Part shown: in pieces, positions 7,729 to 16,044 of the stretch | Layout of the letters: each line of letters starts with the position of its first letter | Numbering within the stretch: the first letter of the stretch is position 1 | The notes under the pieces: generated by a model | Told to the model about the DNA's origin: nothing | What the model saw: the letters and a program-made list of their open reading frames with translations, nothing else | Databases searched by the model: none | Origin: Verrucomicrobiales bacterium | GTDB lineage: Bacteria; Verrucomicrobiota; Verrucomicrobiia; Verrucomicrobiales; DEV007 | Length of the DNA: 64,000 nucleotides | Reading direction: 5' to 3' | Assembly (NCBI GenBank): GCA_002698785.1 | Contig: PAAG01000031.1 | Span: 1 to 64,000, forward strand | Position numbers and translations under genes: made by a program

Positions 7729-8730
7729 ATGGAAATGAGGTCGATTTTTCTTTTCTTGTTTGGGGTCGCTTCGGTGGTGGTCGGTTCGGAGCCTTCGGTG
7801 GATCGGATCGATTATGCGAATCCCGGTGAGTATCTCGAGATCCCAATATCACTTGGGAACGCCGAAGCGATCAGGGATCTATTGAATGAGTGGAAAGGGG
7901 AGACGGACACCGAGACGATCCAAAATGTCCTCGACTGGAAGTCGGCGAATCTCTCCTACAATGGTGATCGCGCCTATGAGTGGAGAAATTTTGATACGGT
8001 ATTGGAGGAGGGCTGCCTGGCGAGTTGTGCGGACGAGGCGATCTTTTGCGGAGTGGTGCTGAAGTCGGCGGGCATCCCGACGGTGTGGGTAAAGTCGATG
8101 GATGTGGATTGGATCTGGGATTTCAAAACGGGGCCGGAGCCTTCGCGCTGGTCGGGGCATGTCTTCCTTGAGGTGTATGTGGATGGAGCGTGGTGTTTGT
8201 TGGATCCGGGAGCGAGCACGCTGTATCGCGATTACTCTCCCGCGATGAGGATTCTGCCGGGAAACCGATTTGCCTATGACAAAGGGAACGATCCGAAGGA
8301 GATGGTGATGTCGCTGCAGTGGGAAGAGTGGAAGCAGCAGTCGCGGGAGTATTTTTCAGACTTGGATGTGGCGATTCTGCCAGTAGATCCGCGAGGTGGA
8401 ACGAGCCTGGCGCGGAATCAGGCGTTTGTAATCGGGAATTCTCCGTTTTATGAGAAGCTGACGGAAATGGCTCGGGAGAAAGGCTATCGCGATGTGTGGT
8501 CTTTCAACACTCAATATGACCGAATGCTCCCGAAGGCGAAGGGGAACCTGTTGTTAGTCGAGACTCATCACGGGGAACCCGTCGTGTCGCGAGAGGTGCT
8601 GGAGGCGTATTTCCCGGAAGCGTTTGAGGGACTGAAAAGAAAATCCAGGTCGATTGAGGTGGCGGGGACGAGGATCGTATTTTGCGATTTCGATGAGGGG
8701 GCAATCGAAGTGCCGAAGGTGCGTGAGTAG
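7729..8730 (+). CDS. Exported transglutaminase-like protein
   Basis: 333 residues from the chosen ATG, which is followed directly by a signal peptide (RSIFLFLFGVASVVVG). A GTG at 7669 would overlap the upstream gene and place a repeat in the coding region, so it is rejected. A transglutaminase-like core is visible: Cys100 in CLASCADEAIFC, His144 in WSGHVFLEVY and Asp159 in WCLLDPG, in the usual order and spacing of the papain-like Cys-His-Asp triad. Such periplasmic domains act as proteases, amidases or cross-linking enzymes; the substrate is unknown. The remaining 170 residues are not recognised. It may be co-transcribed with the NRPS-like gene, 50 bp upstream. Confidence 0.75.
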   Translation: MEMRSIFLFLFGVASVVVGSEPSVDRIDYANPGEYLEIPISLGNAEAIRDLLNEWKGETDTETIQNVLDWKSANLSYNGDRAYEWRNFDTVLEEGCLASCADEAIFCGVVLKSAGIPTVWVKSMDVDWIWDFKTGPEPSRWSGHVFLEVYVDGAWCLLDPGASTLYRDYSPAMRILPGNRFAYDKGNDPKEMVMSLQWEEWKQQSREYFSDLDVAILPVDPRGGTSLARNQAFVIGNSPFYEKLTEMAREKGYRDVWSFNTQYDRMLPKAKGNLLLVETHHGEPVVSREVLEAYFPEAFEGLKRKSRSIEVAGTRIVFCDFDEGAIEVPKVRE

Positions 8731-8738
8731 GTGGGAGA

Positions 8739-9167
8739 TCAGTTTGTGAATTCTCCACAAGCGCGAGACAATCCGGCCCACGCTTTCACGTGCCAGTCGG
8801 TGTGTTGAAATAGTATTTCCTCGACTGTGTCGTTCCTAGTGATGACGGTGCACCTCCAGAATCGCAGTCCGATCATTTTCTCTCGGTTGTGGATGATCAT
8901 AGGAGCTTTCGAGCCTGATACGAGTTCTACAATGTTCGTGTGCCAGTCCGGTAATTTTTTGTGGCCCCCGGCCAGAAGGTTGATATCCGCGTTGTCGATG
9001 CGCCACTCTTCAGGAAATTGCCCGATGGATTCTTCGTAGGTCATTCCGGGTTCGATGCGAGTGATGACATCAGGTATGAGAAACCATGTCCCTGCGGTCA
9101 GCGTGAGGTAAGCAGCAAAGATCAGGACGGGCGTCGCTATGCCGAACAGGGTGATGGTCCGTTTCAT
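8739..9167 (-). CDS. Membrane-anchored hypothetical protein
   Basis: 142 residues from MKRTITLFGIATPVLIFAAY; longer starts add a polar leader with no signal. One N-terminal membrane anchor (about 4-28) precedes a domain of about 110 residues beginning ITRIEPGMTYEESIGQFPEE, a pattern seen in small SmpA/BamE-like or outer-membrane-assembly-like domains (GMTxEEV), though the match here is weak. It ends 8 bp from the convergent transglutaminase-like gene. Function unknown. Confidence 0.55.
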   Translation of the reverse strand: MKRTITLFGIATPVLIFAAYLTLTAGTWFLIPDVITRIEPGMTYEESIGQFPEEWRIDNADINLLAGGHKKLPDWHTNIVELVSGSKAPMIIHNREKMIGLRFWRCTVITRNDTVEEILFQHTDWHVKAWAGLSRACGEFTN

Positions 9168-9234
9168 GGGCTGGCACTTTTGTGGCAGAGTCGTTTGTGG
9201 ATGGCAAGTCTGGTATCTGGAGTCTGGTGGCAGT

Positions 9235-9486
9235 TCACGCACCGATCAAAAAGAGGAAAATGAGTGAAGGGAACGAGAGTAGAAACGAGAACGCTGCACC
9301 TGTCTCTTTTCGGACAAAGGCCGCTATGGAGAGCGTGATCGAAGTCAGGGCCGCTCCTACAAGGGAATAGAAAACGAAAATGATGAGCTCGTATACGGTC
9401 TCTACGATGCCGAGGCCCAGGATAACACCGGCCAAAATGATAATTACCGGTAGGATCAGTGATCCCTTGGTACATGGTGATTTCAT
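9235..9486 (-). CDS. Small membrane protein, unknown
   Basis: 83 residues with three hydrophobic segments covering nearly the whole chain (about 9-30, 33-55 and 65-83) and a single basic loop (RKETG). No family recognised. Longer minus-strand frames overlapping it are shadows. Confidence 0.5.
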   Translation of the reverse strand: MKSPCTKGSLILPVIIILAGVILGLGIVETVYELIIFVFYSLVGAALTSITLSIAAFVRKETGAAFSFLLSFPSLIFLFLIGA

Positions 9487-9687
9487 AGAGTAAGTTTTCC
9501 AGAGTGCTGCGAGTTGGAGAAATCGATAATTTCGCAGCGAGTATCGACCAGAGCGATGATGGGGCGTTTCGATGAGTGGTCCGCTTGTTGCTATCTTTTT
9601 CGCGTGGGGCTCGTTTGTGTATGAAAATCAATTGCCAAAGCGAAGTTATTCGTAATAGTCAATCATCCGCTTCTCTCTGCCGTTCCC

Positions 9688-10506
9688 ATGAAATTCCGGA
9701 CTGTTATTGCCATTTCTTTCGCTACAGCTTCGGTGTGGGCAGGCGACAGTGGTTGGTCTGGAAAGGCTCCCATCACTGAGAAGGCCCCGATTGAGGAGTG
9801 TTACGACCTGGGTGGAGAGATCTCGGCCGGCTATCGGACGGATTACATTCTCCACGGTTTGCGGGTGGATCGCGATGCTGTCTGGGTGGATGTGAACTAT
9901 ACGTTTACGGATTTTTACTTCCCAATCCGATTTGGCGCGGCTCATACCAGTGGGACGGATGCGGTGTTTCCTTTTGACTTCATCGGTCCGATCGATACGA
10001 CGGATGTGTATCTGGCGGCGGATTTCGAAAATGTGGCCGGGTTCGACGTCACGGTCGGCTACCTGCATCGTTTCCTGAATTTCGGGCTGCCTTTCATTGA
10101 AGGCATCAACTATGGCGAATTGAGTCTCGATATTCGCCGAGACCTCGGTTTTGCGACGTTTTTTGTGGGTTCAACGGTCGGTTTAAATTCGATGGACTCT
10201 TTCTTTGCCGCAGGTGGTGGCGATGGCTGGCTGTATCGGGCAGGCCTGGAAAAAGAGATTCCTTTGTGTGATGCGGCTTCGCTCTATCTCACGGGTGGGG
10301 TGGGGTATCACGACAATTTCTTCTACGATATTCCCGGTTCGAGCGACTGGAGTCACTATTTCCTTACGGCTTCACTGCCGATCCAGTTGAACTGCCGGAC
10401 GACGCTCACTCCCTATATCGGATACAACGGAGTGCAGCAGTGGGATGTCTATTCTCCGCAGGGAGATGCTCTCCACGGTGGGGTGAGCCTGTCAGTATCG
10501 TTCTGA
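9688..10506 (+). CDS. Outer-membrane beta-barrel protein
   Basis: 272 residues. A signal peptide (MKFRTVIAISFATASVWA) is followed by repeated amphipathic strands with alternating hydrophobic and aromatic residues (GEISAGYRTDYILHGLRV; FTDFYFPIRFGAAH; GVSLSVSF at the end). The final residue is phenylalanine, the usual C-terminal signature recognised by the BAM complex. The length suits a 10-14-strand barrel. The ligand or cargo is unknown. A palindromic repeat lies directly after the stop codon. Confidence 0.75.
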   Translation: MKFRTVIAISFATASVWAGDSGWSGKAPITEKAPIEECYDLGGEISAGYRTDYILHGLRVDRDAVWVDVNYTFTDFYFPIRFGAAHTSGTDAVFPFDFIGPIDTTDVYLAADFENVAGFDVTVGYLHRFLNFGLPFIEGINYGELSLDIRRDLGFATFFVGSTVGLNSMDSFFAAGGGDGWLYRAGLEKEIPLCDAASLYLTGGVGYHDNFFYDIPGSSDWSHYFLTASLPIQLNCRTTLTPYIGYNGVQQWDVYSPQGDALHGGVSLSVSF

Positions 10507-10512
10507 TTTCGT

Positions 10513-10534
10513 TACAGGCGGAGTTGCGCCTGTA
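10513..10534 (+). repeat. Palindromic element, 8-bp stem
   Basis: TACAGGCG and CGCCTGTA form a perfect 8-bp stem around a 6-nt loop, 6 bp after the stop of the barrel gene. There is no following T-tract, so it looks like a REP-type palindrome rather than a standard intrinsic terminator; it could still protect the mRNA 3' end. Confidence 0.6.
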
Positions 10535-10598
10535 TATGGAAATCCTGACAGTTGCTTATTACGCGGAAAGGTGGATGTTCCTCGCGCCGACTTCCACG

Positions 10599-12068
10599 AT
10601 GAAAAACGTTCTTCTCTTTTGCTGTAGTTTCTCCCTTCTTTCGCTGTCTACATTCATCCAGGCTGAGCCGAGCAATTTCGCGGCTGGTCGAAGTGTGCTG
10701 GGGCGTGACGATTTCTTGGGAGACGCCACTTTCGGGGTGCCGGTTCCACCCACGGCTACGGAGTTCAATTTTCCAGAGGGTGTCGCAGTAGATCCTACTA
10801 CAGGTAAGGTCTTTGTAGCGGACAGCGAAAATAACCGGATTCTGCGGTTTTCTTCGACCAATGCTTACAGGACGGGTGCTGCTGCTGAGGGTGTTCTCGG
10901 GCAGGATAATTTCATTTCGAACGATCCCAACCAGGGTGGTTCTGCTGCGGCTGATACGTTGAGTTATCCGTTGATGTTGGCTTTCGACTCAGCTGGGCGC
11001 TTGTATGTCACTGACTGGGAGAACTTCCGTGTGTTGCGATATGATGATGCTTCCAATAAGGCCGACGGAGATGCTGCGGACGGTGTGCTGGGGCAGGTGG
11101 ATTTTACTACTACGGTGCAGGGAGGAAACTCGACAGTCATGGCCGACGAACTCAAATTTGCGTCACCCACAGGTATCGCTGTGGATGCCTTGGGTAACCT
11201 CTGGGTCGCAGACAATGCGCAGGAGCGGGTCGTAAGATATGATAACGCCGCGACCAAGAACGGTTTGGCGACTCCGGATTGTGTGGTGGGACAGGTTGAT
11301 TTGATGACTTTTGATATCGATACGGCAGCTCAGGATAAGTTTGTAGATCCGTATGGGATCAGCATTGGACCGGACGGGGAGCTGTGGGTAGCAGATGCAG
11401 CCGCTAATCGAGTTCTACGGTTCGACAATGCTGCAACTCTGATGGACGGAGCTTCGGCGAGTGGTCTCCTCGGTCAGGATGATTTTGCGGATGATGTGCT
11501 AGCACTTGCAGCCGGGCCCAACAATTTTTACAATCCCTACTATGTCACCGCTGCTCCGAATGGAACTGTGTGGGTGAGTGACTACACCAACGTCCGGGTG
11601 CTTGGTTTTCGTAATGCGGCGACGAAGAGCGGTCTTGTAGACGCGGATGTGGTGCTGGGACATCCGAATTTTACCAATTCTGATCATAGGCCTTCTGATC
11701 AGCGCTCTCTCCGGGGACCGGCTCAGATCGCGATCGGGAAAGAAGGGAGCCTCCTCGTAGCGGTATACGACCAGTCTCGGGTGATGCGTTTTTCTGATGA
11801 TGTGACGGTGAGTGCGATCAAGAGAAAGATCGTGACGAAGCGCAAGCGTGCAACGATCCGTGGTCGGTCCAGCGGTGCGAACAGGGTAGAAGTTCAAATC
11901 GTAGGGCAGGGCGGCTACAAGAACGCTCGCGGTATTGTTTCCATCTGGAAGGCAAAGACGAAGAAACTGACCCGCCGCGCGACGAGAGTGAAGATCCGCG
12001 CGATCGCTTTCGATGGTTTCACTGCGACAAGCAGGGCGAAGGTCATTATGAAGAAGAAGCGCCGCTAG
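10599..12068 (+). CDS. Secreted NHL-repeat beta-propeller protein
   Basis: 489 residues from the ATG that precedes a clear signal peptide (NVLLFCCSFSLLSLSTFIQA). Five or six NHL-type repeats follow, with motifs such as FNFPEGVAVDPTTGKVFVAD, GRLYVTDWENFRVLRYDD and GNLWVADNAQERVVRYDNA, each paired with a VLGQ-D-F segment. These build a beta-propeller that usually binds protein or glycan. The last 85 residues are strikingly basic (KRKIVTKRKRATIRGRSS; end MKKKRR) and form a separate module with Ig-like strands, probably for surface attachment. No catalytic site is visible. Confidence 0.8.
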   Translation: MKNVLLFCCSFSLLSLSTFIQAEPSNFAAGRSVLGRDDFLGDATFGVPVPPTATEFNFPEGVAVDPTTGKVFVADSENNRILRFSSTNAYRTGAAAEGVLGQDNFISNDPNQGGSAAADTLSYPLMLAFDSAGRLYVTDWENFRVLRYDDASNKADGDAADGVLGQVDFTTTVQGGNSTVMADELKFASPTGIAVDALGNLWVADNAQERVVRYDNAATKNGLATPDCVVGQVDLMTFDIDTAAQDKFVDPYGISIGPDGELWVADAAANRVLRFDNAATLMDGASASGLLGQDDFADDVLALAAGPNNFYNPYYVTAAPNGTVWVSDYTNVRVLGFRNAATKSGLVDADVVLGHPNFTNSDHRPSDQRSLRGPAQIAIGKEGSLLVAVYDQSRVMRFSDDVTVSAIKRKIVTKRKRATIRGRSSGANRVEVQIVGQGGYKNARGIVSIWKAKTKKLTRRATRVKIRAIAFDGFTATSRAKVIMKKKRR

Positions 12069-12095
12069 TGCGTGCGCTTCCGCGAGCGAGGATTC

Positions 12096-14639
12096 CTACT
12101 TCGTCCGAAATGTCTCGCTCTGAATGAGGGCGAGAAGGAGATCGCGAAAGCCGTTGCCGGTTTCGTGGTTGGCTTTGACGATGGCGGCGATTTCTTTGCG
12201 CTCGGAGTAGTTGGGGACGCGACCAGTGGCGTAAGTCATGAGATGGCCGGCGAGGCATTCGGAGAACTGATCGACGTTCTGGACGAGCCACTTTTTGAAA
12301 TCGACGATGTCTTTTATCTCGGTGCCGTCGGGCAGGGTGGAGGAGGCGTCGATGGGGTTGTCGATGCCGGGCCAATTGTCGCGCCAGGCTCCTACGGGAT
12401 CGAAGTTTTCCAGGACAAAACCGACGGGATCGATCCGCTTGTGGCAACCGGCGCAGTTCTCATCCGAGGTGTGTGCAGTGAGGAGGTTGCGAGGAGTGGT
12501 GGCTCCCCGGGTGTCGGGCGTGAGGGCGGGGACGGATTTTGGCGGCGGCGGAGGAGGCATGCCGAGAATGTTTTCCAGCACCCAGACGCCGCGGAGGACG
12601 GGCTGGGTATCGACTCCGTTGGCGGTAGCCATCATGACGGCAGAGTTGCCTAACACGCCTCCATACCGACCGCCGCGGGGTAGGGGGATACGCTGGATGA
12701 TGTAGCCGCCTCCTTTCCTGTATCCCTCTTTGAGGCCATAGACATGCTGTGCGAGACGGGAAGAGGTGAAAGCAAAATCCGGATCGATGAAATCGGTCAT
12801 GGGACGATTCTCCTTTAGTATCTCGAAGAAGAGATGCTCGACCTCTTCTCGGGCGGAATCGGCATCCTTTGTCTTAAACTTGAACTTCGGATCGGGCATG
12901 ATCTCGGGCAGAATTCGGGTGTCGAGCCATTGGCCGGTGAAGTTCCGGACGAAGGGGGCGGAGGAATTTCCGGGAAGAAGGCGCTTCGACTGGAAGTAGA
13001 GAACCTGGGAGTCGGTGAGTTTTCCCTGCTCGGCTTTCTCAATGAGGCGGTCGGCGGGTGGCGCACCTGTCAGGAAATAAGAAAGGCGAGAGGCGAGATC
13101 GTAGTCGTCGAGCGGTCCGTCGGTGAGGGATCGGTAGAGGAAACGTGGGGAAATGAGAGCGCTCCTGATGATGAGGTGCATGGCCTCGTCGGGAGTGTGT
13201 CCGGCGGTGATGTGGCGATCGTGCATCGCGAGATACGACTGAACAGTTTCGCCGTCGGCGGGACGGCGAAAGGCTGAGGTAAGGAAACGGCGTATCACGG
13301 ATTCGGGGTTTCGATCTTCGCCGAAAAAATTGTTTTGGAGGCGTTTGCGTTCTTTGTCCTCTGGGCTGTCGACAGGGCGCAAGGGGCCCTCAAGCTTGAG
13401 TCCGTGGACTTCGAGGGCAGGGCCATTGTCGTAGACGTCGAAAACGACGGTTTCGGCGTAGAGCACGGGATTACCTGCTGCGGCTTTAAGGAACTTGGCG
13501 CGATCTTTTTCGGAGATCTCTGGAAGCTCGTCGCGCTCCAGTTTTTTCTTTACGCGTTCCCAGCCGACGCCACCTCGGAAGCCCTGACGCCCGCCACTCT
13601 CGTTGACCATTTCGTTCCAGGCAGCGAGGTAGCCGGGGATCTCGGAGTCGCGCTTTTCGAAGTAGGCCAGTAGGTGACTCTCATTTTTCCGGTCGCTGCA
13701 GAATGGGGCGTTTTCCCAATGAATGACCGGAGTCTGTCGTTCGTAGAGTGCCGCCTCGAAGGTGTATGTTTCGGGCGACTCGCTGGTGACTTCGATTTCT
13801 TTTAGAACGCGGAGAGTCTTTTTTGAAATGCCGTCGGGACTGGACAGGTCGCGGGCGAAGATCTTTGCGATCATGGAAGGAGCGTCGGGGGCGGGGCGGA
13901 AGGTTGAGAGCTCAACGGTGATACGGTAGATGCCGGCGGCATGTGTTTCGATCCGGGTGGGCCAGGTGGAGCTACGCCAGATAGGGTTGCAGTTCATGCC
14001 GAGGCGAAGGGCGTCTCCGACGACCTTCCCTGAGGAATAGCTGATGACGAGCTCGTCGACTCCGGCGCTGGAGCTTTGTTTTTCGACGGGAGGGATCGGT
14101 GGAGGGAAAAGCTGATCTGCGACGAGACGAGCTGTTTCGGAGTAGGCTTGGAGCAAAGGTGGAGAAAGGACGAGTCCTTCCCCGACATTGTCGAACCCGT
14201 GGTATTCGCGATCGGCAGGAAACCCGGTGGGAAGCTGAAAGCCTTTGAGATCGAACAGTTTCTGGACGGTGGTCTTGTACTCGGACTGATTCAGGCGGCG
14301 GGCGAGTGTGCCGCCGATCGGGGTGTGCTCGGTGAGTGTCTGGTCGAGCCAGGCGAGGAACTGCTGCTGCTTTCCTGCTTTCGGGCGAGGCTTTTTCTCG
14401 GGTGGCATTTCGCCTTTGTCGACGGCATTGAGAACGCGTTCCCACAGGTGGATGGAGTCTTTCTCGGACCAGTCGACTTCAAAGAAATCGAGATTGATCT
14501 CTCCTTTTTGCGTGGCTTCGTCGTGACATTCGAGACAGTTGTTTTCGATGAATGTCAGGGTTGGGTCCGGCAGGTCTTCGGACAGTGCCGAGGTGATGAA
14601 CCCGCAGGTGACCACTACAGGTAGAAAGCGGTGCCTCAT
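12096..14639 (-). CDS. DUF1592-group protein with planctomycete-type cytochrome domain
   Basis: 847 residues with a signal peptide (cleavage near residue 20). Domains in order: a PSCyt1-like single-haem region with CLECHDEAT near residue 35, DUF1587 (RRLNQSEYKTTVQKLF), a carbohydrate-binding-like middle part, DUF1595, DUF1592 (YDLASRLSYFLTGAPP), DUF1588 (with CAGCHKRIDPVGF) and DUF1585 at the C-terminus (GHLMTYATGRVP). Both CxxCH motifs suggest covalent haem. The biochemical role of this family is not established; it is expanded in Planctomycetota and Verrucomicrobiota. It is 4 bp from the upstream DUF1552 gene, a standard pairing. Confidence 0.9.
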   Translation of the reverse strand: MRHRFLPVVVTCGFITSALSEDLPDPTLTFIENNCLECHDEATQKGEINLDFFEVDWSEKDSIHLWERVLNAVDKGEMPPEKKPRPKAGKQQQFLAWLDQTLTEHTPIGGTLARRLNQSEYKTTVQKLFDLKGFQLPTGFPADREYHGFDNVGEGLVLSPPLLQAYSETARLVADQLFPPPIPPVEKQSSSAGVDELVISYSSGKVVGDALRLGMNCNPIWRSSTWPTRIETHAAGIYRITVELSTFRPAPDAPSMIAKIFARDLSSPDGISKKTLRVLKEIEVTSESPETYTFEAALYERQTPVIHWENAPFCSDRKNESHLLAYFEKRDSEIPGYLAAWNEMVNESGGRQGFRGGVGWERVKKKLERDELPEISEKDRAKFLKAAAGNPVLYAETVVFDVYDNGPALEVHGLKLEGPLRPVDSPEDKERKRLQNNFFGEDRNPESVIRRFLTSAFRRPADGETVQSYLAMHDRHITAGHTPDEAMHLIIRSALISPRFLYRSLTDGPLDDYDLASRLSYFLTGAPPADRLIEKAEQGKLTDSQVLYFQSKRLLPGNSSAPFVRNFTGQWLDTRILPEIMPDPKFKFKTKDADSAREEVEHLFFEILKENRPMTDFIDPDFAFTSSRLAQHVYGLKEGYRKGGGYIIQRIPLPRGGRYGGVLGNSAVMMATANGVDTQPVLRGVWVLENILGMPPPPPPKSVPALTPDTRGATTPRNLLTAHTSDENCAGCHKRIDPVGFVLENFDPVGAWRDNWPGIDNPIDASSTLPDGTEIKDIVDFKKWLVQNVDQFSECLAGHLMTYATGRVPNYSERKEIAAIVKANHETGNGFRDLLLALIQSETFRTK

Positions 14640-14643
14640 TGTG

Positions 14644-15897
14644 CTAGCTGAAGAGGTGATTCAGGTTGCGCTTTGCGTTGGAGAACTCTTCTGCCTCGAT
14701 ACCCATCTGCTGCATGAGACTGATGTAGAGGTCGCCAAGGAGAGGTGAGTCGTCGGCTTCCGGATCGACAGCGATGTGTTTCCCGTGATTGAATCCACCG
14801 CCTGCAACCAGGGTGGGGAGATTGGAATTGGCGTGTCGGCTCGCGTCCCCCATGCCTGTTCCTAACATGACAATCGTGCTATCGAGGAGTGGTTCGCCGT
14901 TGGCGTCGGTCTTTGTTCTCAGTTGCGTGAGAAAGCGATCGAAGCGCTTCATGTGCTCTGTCTCGACGCGGATGAGGTCTGCGATGGCGTCGGGATCGTT
15001 GCCATGGTGGGACAGGGCGTGGTATCCGGCCTGAAGCGTTTGGCCGTCGATGGTGAAAACCTGGCCAAGACCACCTATGAAAAGGCTGAGCACATTGGTC
15101 GACTCGGTCTCGAGAGCAAGAACCATGAGATCGTACATGATGCTCTCGGCTTCCAGCTGTAAGGTGGGTGCGATGGGATCGTATTCCGGCTTTGGGTAAT
15201 CGGTCTCGGGAATGGGATCGTCGACGGATTCGATCTGGCGAGACATGCGCTTTTCCACTTCGCGTAGAGAGTCGAAATACTCATCGAGTTTCGCTTTGTC
15301 CAAAGAGGAGACGTTTCTCTGAAGTCGTTTCGCATCTTCGAGGACGAGGTCCAGTGAACTGTGACCGGAGCGAAGAATGTATTCGCTTCTCGCGCGGTCT
15401 TCGGGGGAAGCGAACAGTTTGCTGTAAAGAACGGTCGGGCGCTCGATCATCGGCAGCGCCACGCCCTGCTTCGTGTGGCTCATGGAACGGCTCGCCTTTC
15501 CGGCGGTGAGCTGGAGGGAGGGAAAACGGGAATCCTGCCCGATGCGGTCGGAGACCTGTTGGTCGAGAGAGTAGGAATCGGGAAGCTGTCCGCAGAGGTA
15601 ATTGTTCCAGGAATTGTGGCCATTGGGGGCTCGGTGATCGAGGCCGGAGAAAACGGTGAACTGATCGCGGTGATCGGAAATCGGTTTGAGAAGCGGCGAC
15701 AGCTCGTAGTCTTTCCCTGCTTGCTTCGGGAAAAAGGATGGCTGGTGAAACCCCAGATAGGTGCCGATGCAGACGAGGCGCTGTGCCTTTGCTTTTCCCG
15801 CGAGGGCAGTAGCGCCAAAGGATTCCAAGGCAGGCAGTGCGAGGGTGACGCCAGCGGCTTTTAGGAAACGGCGTCGAGAAGCGGGTCCGGGTGTCAT
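14644..15897 (-). CDS. DUF1552 protein with Tat-type signal
   Basis: 417 residues. The N-terminus SRRRFLKAAGVTLALPAL is a twin-arginine export signal. The body matches the DUF1552 family (GLDHRAPNGHNSWNNYLCG; MVLALETESTNVLSLF; GTGMGDASRHANSNLPTLVA), which is distantly related to the alkaline-phosphatase-like DUF1501 fold. It is nearly always encoded with a DUF1592-group cytochrome-like partner, as here, 4 bp downstream on the same strand. Exported folded, probably with a bound cofactor or metal; its reaction is unknown. Confidence 0.9.
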   Translation of the reverse strand: MTPGPASRRRFLKAAGVTLALPALESFGATALAGKAKAQRLVCIGTYLGFHQPSFFPKQAGKDYELSPLLKPISDHRDQFTVFSGLDHRAPNGHNSWNNYLCGQLPDSYSLDQQVSDRIGQDSRFPSLQLTAGKASRSMSHTKQGVALPMIERPTVLYSKLFASPEDRARSEYILRSGHSSLDLVLEDAKRLQRNVSSLDKAKLDEYFDSLREVEKRMSRQIESVDDPIPETDYPKPEYDPIAPTLQLEAESIMYDLMVLALETESTNVLSLFIGGLGQVFTIDGQTLQAGYHALSHHGNDPDAIADLIRVETEHMKRFDRFLTQLRTKTDANGEPLLDSTIVMLGTGMGDASRHANSNLPTLVAGGGFNHGKHIAVDPEADDSPLLGDLYISLMQQMGIEAEEFSNAKRNLNHLFS

Positions 15898-16044
15898 GCT
15901 GTAGGCAGTATCGTTGAGTCGGGCGTTTTCATGAGCCGCGTAATCGCGTGGGGCATTCTACAACAGGCCGGTGCAAAATACATCGGAGATCGAAGGATTG
16001 CTCCCCCGATCTCCGGCTTGTTTCTCCTGATGGCTATCTTCGGA

